Of a stretch of DNA of 64,000 nt, positions 58,444-64,000 are shown one piece after another. The position numbers and the translations under genes are program-made. Position 1 is the first letter of the stretch; every line of letters starts with the position of its first letter. The stretch lies in assembly GCF_042610495.1 (NCBI RefSeq), contig NZ_JBHGAP010000008.1:131569-195568 (forward strand), in the 5' to 3' direction. This DNA comes from RU20A sp042610495 (GTDB lineage Bacteria > Pseudomonadota > Alphaproteobacteria > Rhizobiales > Rhizobiaceae). Under the pieces are notes generated by a model. That model ran no database searches, was not told where the DNA came from, and worked only from the letters and a program-made list of their open reading frames with translations.

Positions 58444-60639
58444 CTATCGCTGCCGGAGAACGGATCTCACAAAGTCGTAGTGTGAATGGACTTCATGGTC
58501 TTCAGGATTGAGATGCCGAACAATCGAATAGGCGATGTAGGCGCTCTCGAAGTGACCGCGCTCCTTTTCTACGTGACCAAATTGCTTCCAGGTTCTGGCC
58601 GCGTCGGGCTTTGCGGATAGATAGCGCGCGTAGAAACGCGAAGCCCATTTCCAATTTCTTGATATTGCGGCGAAGCGTGCGAGTTGCAACCAGATGGCAG
58701 GTATCTGAAGGAGCGGCGTGGTTGCAGATAGAAATTCGATCGCAGCCCTGGCTCCTTTCACCGAATCAAGCACCTCTTGATGATCGCCGTCGGTCGGATG
58801 TTGCACTTCGCAGCCCATCAACGCGAATGCTTCTGCCATAGCTATCCGCTGGTCGGGCGCCGCGACATCGACAAATCCGATAGCGGAGATTCCGAAATAT
58901 GCATCACCACGGGTTGTTTCGTTGTTCACTGCCGCCGATTGGCAAACGAAGGAAACTTTCAAAACGCCGTCGTGACCGACCTTCCCCCTCACCTTGTGAA
59001 CCGACCGACGTGCCGTCAGCACCACGGTCTGGATCGTGTCGCCCGCTGACACAGCCAAGACACGTGTGCTCGTGGATGGTGAGAGGAGACAAAGATAGAT
59101 ATCAACAATCCATCCAGCAGGTACCTCAGTCTGTAGTTCCAGTTCGGCATTCTGCTCATTGGCAAACGCAAACTGATGTTCGCAAGGCCCCCAACCTTTC
59201 CGGCGAGTCATACGGGCCGTGATCATCGGGCCACCTTCAAGATCCAAGCGGGGCAAGCGCGCGTCACCAAACTCGAAGATCGTTGCAGGCGCAAAGCGGT
59301 AAGTAGATACCGGTCGGGAGGAGGCGGGCTCGAAGGATTTCAGCGCACCAAAGAGTTCGTGACAGAAAGAAACCCACGTCTTGGGTTGAAATTCTTCACG
59401 AATTCGGCGTTCCCAGACGGTGATCTCATCTCTGTCAATAAGAAGGGATCGGATGACAGACAGTCCGGTTTCCCAATCGAAGGGATCGAGGTAGCGGGCA
59501 AAATCACCGCCGACCTCGGGCATCGATGTCGAAGACGAGGTCACACAAGGCTTGCCGCGCGCCAAGCTTTCGCCGACCGGCAGCCCCCACCCCTCTGCAA
59601 AGCTGGGATAGGCCGTGAAAAGGCAGTTCTCGTAGAGGTAATCGAGTTCGCCGTCGGAGACATTGCTATACACGTGCAACCAGCGATCTGTTGCTTTGGT
59701 GCGAGCAATCTCCCGCTCTAGCTGCTCTATGTTCCAGCCCCATTTTCCCACGAAAACCAAGCGTGGTATCTTGTCATCACCAAATTCCTCGGCAAGGGCT
59801 TCCCATACCCTGACGAGCAAGACGTGGTTCTTGCGTATTTCGATCGTTCCGACACACAGGACATAATCCTGACCGGCGAGTGCCGAGAATCGTTTGTTCT
59901 CGTCGGCCGTGCGCGCGGTCTTTGGAAGCTCTGTGGGAAGCTGCACCGCAGTAACCGGGAGCCACAGATTCAGCCGGTCTCGCATGAACGCCTCGACTTC
60001 GCCCTTCACGAAGTGCGAGTTGGTCAATATCTGATCGCATACCGACAGAACATCTATAAGGGATCTGCGGAAGGTGCGGTTTGCGACTTCCGAAAGATAT
60101 TCAGGATTCTTGATTTGGATCAGGTCGTGCACAAACAAGGCGATGCGCGTGCCCTCGATCCTCAGATCGAGCAGAAGGTCGTGGTGATAATAAATCCAGA
60201 AAGCGCCAACCATCACATAGGCGTCACCGGAGCGGGGCTTGAGTTCAATCCGACTCAAATAGACGGCTTCAAGTGCAGCGAGAATATCTCCCTTAGAGGC
60301 GCTGCCGGACTGCAGCAACATGACGAGTGTCTCTACTGCGTCGGGATCTGCAGCAAGCACACGCTTGCGGTCAAACTCAGGAATGACAGGAATGATGTCG
60401 ATGCCAGAAAGATCGCGATGCATTATCAGATTGGCAACGACGCGCTGAATGCCGCTTACCGTCGTGTTTCCATCTTGCGCATATGCAACGAAATCGGTGA
60501 TGTCCAGCCAGTAGATCGGGCTACTAGCGGTCATCTTTGCGCTCAGTTCTCTGCCCCACTTGGGCAAATCCGTGCCAAAGGCGGGCTTCACCAATTCCTC
60601 TTGGCTTGCCGCGCCAGGGACAATTGGAGGCATATTCAT
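58444..60639 (-). CDS. Large glycosyltransferase (GT4) with extra C-terminal region
   Basis: The start at 60639 follows GGAAGG and gives 731 residues. The GT-B C-terminal half is at about residues 260-430: LCVGTIEIRKNHVLLVRVWE, then the donor-binding AEGWGLPVGESLARGKPCVT. N-terminal region IYWLDITDFVAYAQDGNTTV with SGIQRVV is seen in rhizobial GT4 enzymes. After residue 455 come a beta-rich segment and a TPR-like tail (WKWASRFYARYLSAKPDAAR). It is cytoplasmic. A role in building the surface glycan is likely; donor and acceptor are not known. Confidence 0.88.
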   Translation of the reverse strand: MNMPPIVPGAASQEELVKPAFGTDLPKWGRELSAKMTASSPIYWLDITDFVAYAQDGNTTVSGIQRVVANLIMHRDLSGIDIIPVIPEFDRKRVLAADPDAVETLVMLLQSGSASKGDILAALEAVYLSRIELKPRSGDAYVMVGAFWIYYHHDLLLDLRIEGTRIALFVHDLIQIKNPEYLSEVANRTFRRSLIDVLSVCDQILTNSHFVKGEVEAFMRDRLNLWLPVTAVQLPTELPKTARTADENKRFSALAGQDYVLCVGTIEIRKNHVLLVRVWEALAEEFGDDKIPRLVFVGKWGWNIEQLEREIARTKATDRWLHVYSNVSDGELDYLYENCLFTAYPSFAEGWGLPVGESLARGKPCVTSSSTSMPEVGGDFARYLDPFDWETGLSVIRSLLIDRDEITVWERRIREEFQPKTWVSFCHELFGALKSFEPASSRPVSTYRFAPATIFEFGDARLPRLDLEGGPMITARMTRRKGWGPCEHQFAFANEQNAELELQTEVPAGWIVDIYLCLLSPSTSTRVLAVSAGDTIQTVVLTARRSVHKVRGKVGHDGVLKVSFVCQSAAVNNETTRGDAYFGISAIGFVDVAAPDQRIAMAEAFALMGCEVQHPTDGDHQEVLDSVKGARAAIEFLSATTPLLQIPAIWLQLARFAAISRNWKWASRFYARYLSAKPDAARTWKQFGHVEKERGHFESAYIAYSIVRHLNPEDHEVHSHYDFVRSVLRQR

Positions 60640-60843
60640 CCGGGAACCTTCCACCAAACCTTCGCCTCCGAAGATGCTAAATACCGAGCACTGGCTTGCA
60701 TCTCAAAGCAGAGGCGAGCGTGATCTTGCGGCGCACAATTTTCACGATTCGGATCATTGAGCCATACACCTTCTCTGGCGTTTTTTTGCGTTCCGCTTTT
60801 GCGCGAGGATTCGCGTCTCTTCGGCAACACGTACCATAGCGTC

Positions 60844-61770
60844 TCAGGGGCTCAGTGCCGCTCGCATACGCATAAGGGTCTCGTTGATCCGCCTGATCTC
60901 TTCGATCCGATAGCCATTTTCCGTTTGCAGTTCGTTGATGACTCGCTGATGATGTTGAATCTCTGAAATACGATAGCTGTTCTCTTCAGCCAAGCGGATC
61001 GCGAAGCGCTTGTACACGTCCCGCGCCTGGAGAGCCGCCAAGTCGAGTGTGGGCAGGTCATCGGCTGTCAATGGGTACCCCAGAGCGGTAACCGCCTCGC
61101 CGAACACCTCATTCAGTTCAGCAAGCTCCTCAGGTGAAAGCGAGTTCAGGGCCTCGTATGGGCGCCCGCGTCTATTGTGATTTTCCTCATCGCTGACGAG
61201 CTGAAGAAAGTTTGCCTCCATAATCGTCAAATCCAGCGCAGCCCTGTCGGGCCTTATGCCGATGTACTCGGCAACTTGAAGCAGGAAGGCGATCGGATCC
61301 TGCAATATATCCTCATACTTGATGATCAGCCCATTTTTCTCAGTCGCGAACGCATGCAATTCCGCTATGTCAGAGAGAAATGTATCGCCGACAGTCAACG
61401 GCTTGCTCAGTTCCGCGCTTTCAACCATTTGCGGCGGCAGTGGATCGTTGCGATGCAAATGGCGTGCATGAAACCAGCTTAGCTGACAGTCCCTTGGGTC
61501 ACGTGTCACAAGGATCGGTACGATGTCGAAATCATCAATCTTCTCGACGACTCGGACACCCCAGCGGAAACATCCGACCATCAGGTTATTTTGAAACGCC
61601 GAATGAAGTTCCTCAACCGGAATGTCCTGCGGCTGGATTGCCTGCCGATGAAACCGCGCTACAACATCGTCCGCGTTATAGCCCGAGCGCTTGAGAAGCC
61701 CTTCAACCAGCATGAAAAGGATCGAGCTTCCCCCTCGGCGAAATCCGAGAAACGCAAATCTTTTTTCCAT
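60844..61770 (-). CDS. PAPS-dependent sulfotransferase
   Basis: The 308-residue protein has the 5'-phosphosulfate loop FAFLGFRRGGSSILFMLVEG and the 3'-phosphate site VPILVTRDPRDCQLSWFHAR. The C-terminal RGRPYEALNSLSPEELAELN is a sulfotransferase-type segment. A coiled coil (about residues 255-305, IRLAEENSYRISEIQHHQRV) is added at the end. It would transfer sulfate from PAPS, supplied by the APS kinase of the same region, to a sugar or other acceptor. The acceptor is not known. Confidence 0.88.
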   Translation of the reverse strand: MEKRFAFLGFRRGGSSILFMLVEGLLKRSGYNADDVVARFHRQAIQPQDIPVEELHSAFQNNLMVGCFRWGVRVVEKIDDFDIVPILVTRDPRDCQLSWFHARHLHRNDPLPPQMVESAELSKPLTVGDTFLSDIAELHAFATEKNGLIIKYEDILQDPIAFLLQVAEYIGIRPDRAALDLTIMEANFLQLVSDEENHNRRGRPYEALNSLSPEELAELNEVFGEAVTALGYPLTADDLPTLDLAALQARDVYKRFAIRLAEENSYRISEIQHHQRVINELQTENGYRIEEIRRINETLMRMRAALSP

Positions 61771-62017
61771 ACTGAACCCGCTCTTCTCATGAATTTCGTG
61801 CGCTATCGCACGCGCCCGAGTGGCCTTTCTCTAGCCGGCGCATCGGCCACTCGTCTTTCCTCCGCTGGTCGTGCTCGATACCGCACATCCGAGCGCATTC
61901 TCAACACTTGAAACCGTGACACGTGTCTTTTGCGGACTGCGTGCCCATCTGGTCGCATCCAAGACTTAAGGAAAGTGACGCGAAATCAATTCCGCCGCCA
62001 GTTAGAAGCGGCTTACA

Positions 62018-63349
62018 TCACATTGCCGTGATAGTTATGTCATAGAGGGTGAGAATGGAGTTTCCGCGGGAGTAAACGCGTGCCTCGAAGCGCTCATCAC
62101 GCGCCAGTTCGACCTCGACTTCGATGGGGATCCGCACCGTCTGATTGTCCGTTCCCTTGAGATCAACGACATGCACCGGGATGCATTCGTTCGGCTTGCA
62201 TATACAAAAGTCCGCCCATCCTACGCGTTGATCCTCGGCAGCGTCGCTGCGGTATCTGTAAGAAACGAGATAGCGGTTGGGCGGAAGCGTTCCGTATTGC
62301 CCAAACGCCAAAAAGCCTTCCCGATGATCCACCCGTCGTCCTCCGTAGGGCACGACGTTTGACTCGACTTGGTAGCGCAGCCGCTCACCTAACATCAGTT
62401 GGGAGAATGCGCCCTCGGCAAAACAGGATACATCAACCGTCAAGGCGCATGCCGACGCCGTGTCCGGGCGCAGGCTGACCGGAACCAAGATGTCGGCGAA
62501 CATCTGGTCGTAGAACCAGTCACGCTCTGAACAGCAAAAGCCAGCGATCATGCGGTGATCGCCTACGGGGACAATGCAGGTGGGGTCAACGATCGAGAAG
62601 CCTGTCTGGCTGATTTTCTCCACATCGCTGTCAATCCAGAAAGAGGCGTTCCGTCGGGTATCGAGGGACCACTGAAAAGGAAGGTGATGACTGGGCGTCG
62701 TCGTCGCATGACCGAAGCCGAACAAAACACCATCGCGAAACAACGCATTGGAGCCCCCCCGCATCATGTTGAAGTTGTCGTGTGCCGCACGCGGCGCAAA
62801 CCCCCCAGGCTTTGCAGTTTCGGCGATCGCCAAACCGGTCTCAAGATCGATGTCGAGCACCAGATTGGGGTCAAAGCTATGCACGGCACCCAAGCGTCCG
62901 CCATTGTCGAACGGCATCCAGTTTTTGCCGTATGTGAACCAAGGGTCTTCCACGGATACGGGTAGAAGGCGATTCATGCCGATGTCATAAATATAATACG
63001 GATGGTCACTGTTCAGGGCGCCCCTGAACAACACAATTGCACGGTCTCCTACCCTCGTCACCCGCGGGTCATTACCGGGACCTATATCGAGCACACTTTC
63101 GCAAAACAGTCCTTCGTCATCTTCACGCCATCGGCGTATCACGATACGGCTGAGATAAGCACTTGTGTCTTCCGGCCATTGCTCCGGGCCAAACATGACA
63201 TGGTAGCGACTTGCCGACCAGAAGGACCCACGCCAGAATGTAAAGGCGAAAAAGCACTCGAACGGCACTCCGCAGACTGCAGATGTCCTCCGTACGAGAG
63301 CAGCGCCTTCACGCTTGAACTGTACGGAAAGCGGTATTTTGCCGACCAT
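62018..63349 (-). CDS. Unknown, possible beta-propeller sugar-active protein
   Basis: This 443-residue protein starts at 63349 with GAGG ten bases upstream. It has spaced aromatic/acidic strands such as ESVLDIGPGNDPRVTRVGDR, YGKNWMPFDNGGRLGAVHSF and MMRGGSNALFRDGVLFGFGH, which recall five-bladed propeller enzymes like GH130 (NDPR and KNWMP blocks). The C-terminal 100 residues look like a separate beta domain. No signal peptide. The family call is weak. It is divergent from the epimerase-like gene. Confidence 0.5.
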   Translation of the reverse strand: MVGKIPLSVQFKREGAALVRRTSAVCGVPFECFFAFTFWRGSFWSASRYHVMFGPEQWPEDTSAYLSRIVIRRWREDDEGLFCESVLDIGPGNDPRVTRVGDRAIVLFRGALNSDHPYYIYDIGMNRLLPVSVEDPWFTYGKNWMPFDNGGRLGAVHSFDPNLVLDIDLETGLAIAETAKPGGFAPRAAHDNFNMMRGGSNALFRDGVLFGFGHATTTPSHHLPFQWSLDTRRNASFWIDSDVEKISQTGFSIVDPTCIVPVGDHRMIAGFCCSERDWFYDQMFADILVPVSLRPDTASACALTVDVSCFAEGAFSQLMLGERLRYQVESNVVPYGGRRVDHREGFLAFGQYGTLPPNRYLVSYRYRSDAAEDQRVGWADFCICKPNECIPVHVVDLKGTDNQTVRIPIEVEVELARDERFEARVYSRGNSILTLYDITITAM

Positions 63350-63757
63350 TACTGACGAACCTCAACTGTTCCAACCCAAACGATACTTCGTTATGTCCTG
63401 CTACCGCATCGCATCTAAAACCACGATAACGAGCACGCGTTCCCCACCTTAAAGAACAGGCAAAGCGAAATCGACGCCCAAATTCTGTTATTAAGCCTTG
63501 CATAAAGCACCGGTGAAACTGGCAAGATATCAATTAAATAGCTCATGCCACAACAACAGAATAACCACCCAAAATAGCACGATAAATAGATTATTCTCCC
63601 ATCGGTTGCTTTTCAGTGGCCTCCATGGTAGGCGACATGCTGGCGCCACCGTTGCTTGACGTTGGGTAGACATTTTGCCATTACGGATCTGACTGGGCTA
63701 TGCCGCAGTGCACAATATGCGGGAACATGGCCTCCTGACAGCGATTGGAGAATGATC
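63350..63757. other. Divergent intergenic region before the epimerase gene
   Basis: These 408 bases hold no supported gene. The segment 63530-63600 is A+T-rich and could hold promoters for the divergent genes on both sides. I see no hairpin or repeat of note. Confidence 0.5.
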
Positions 63758-64000
63758 ATGAAGACTGCCTTGGTTTGTGGGGCTGGCGGTTTCATCGGTA
63801 GCCACCTGGTGAAGCGCCTGAAGCGTGAAGGCTTCTGGGTTCGCGGTGTGGACCTGAAGTTCCCGAGCTTCGCCGAAACGGAAGCCGACGATTTCATCGT
63901 GGCTGACCTGCGCGACCAGAGCGTGGTCGAGCGCGTGATTGATCGTTCCTTCGACGAGATCTACCAGCTGGCGGCAGACATGGGCGGCGCCGGCTACATC
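63758..64000 (+). CDS. GDP-mannose 3,5-epimerase-like protein (cut by window edge)
   Basis: From ATG 63758 with TTGGAG nine bases upstream (ATG at 63752 also in frame), 81 codons are visible. The Rossmann motif ALVCGAGGFIGSHLVKRLKR marks the extended short-chain dehydrogenase/epimerase family. Toward the window edge YQLAADMGGAGYI matches the AADMGGMGFI block of GDP-mannose 3,5-epimerases, which make GDP-L-galactose or GDP-L-gulose. The rest lies outside the window, so the specificity is tentative. Confidence 0.8.
   Translation, partial: MKTALVCGAGGFIGSHLVKRLKREGFWVRGVDLKFPSFAETEADDFIVADLRDQSVVERVIDRSFDEIYQLAADMGGAGYI

Noticed and set aside
54597..64000. Phage or integrative-element integrase next to tRNA-Thr
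   Set aside because: I looked for a tyrosine recombinase or phage genes after the tRNA and saw none in the window; the island idea rests on composition, gene content and place only.

Overview
The window is chromosomal DNA from a member of the Rhizobiaceae (Rhizobium/Agrobacterium/Sinorhizobium type). Pointers are the motility locus in its rhizobial order, with the visN/visR regulators, motE and cheS/cheT; the fused RhaD aldolase-dehydrogenase; the murA-DUF2948-hisD-UPF0262 ... infA-maf-yacG-tRNA-Phe block; and high G+C. The genus cannot be fixed from this sequence alone.

Positions 1-24424 carry the flagellar regulon. On the minus strand lie three tandem flagellins, fliP, fliL, flgH, motE, flgI, flgA, flgG, fliE, flgC, flgB, an unknown gene, fliI, flgF and another unknown gene. 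On the plus strand lie motA, fliM, fliN, fliG, flhB and an unknown gene. The master regulators visN/visR and the MS-ring gene fliF follow on the minus strand. Positions 24017-32646 are the chemotaxis operon on the minus strand, transcribed from a soluble globin-coupled chemoreceptor through cheS, cheY1, cheA, cheW, cheR, cheB, cheY2 and cheD to cheT.

Positions 33036-37662 hold a small putative membrane protein, a DeoR regulator and a divergent L-rhamnose unit (rhaD-rhaI) around an operator region. Positions 37748-41721 are a string of small genes: a HicB/HicA pair with a damaged hicA 3' end, a GlsB-like membrane protein, a YbaK-type deacylase, a 28-residue membrane peptide, an ECF sigma/anti-sigma pair and a Bax-inhibitor-1 protein. 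Positions 41899-44742 make GDP-mannose (phosphomannomutase and ManC).

Positions 44895-54376 are conserved housekeeping genes on the minus strand, interrupted on the plus strand by a zinc-type ABC transporter operon (46892-49577). That operon starts with a Zur-like box and a 45-codon membrane-peptide gene.

From tRNA-Thr (54522-54596) to the right edge the DNA is visibly A+T-richer and holds accessory genes: APS kinase, an alpha/beta-hydrolase-like protein, a DUF4214/DUF1796-like protein, a Nudix hydrolase, a large glycosyltransferase, a sulfotransferase, an unknown propeller-like protein and the start of a GDP-mannose-3,5-epimerase-like gene. I read this as a tRNA-linked island for a sulfated surface glycan built from GDP-mannose-derived sugars. 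This is inferred from gene content and is the main candidate for an undescribed system.
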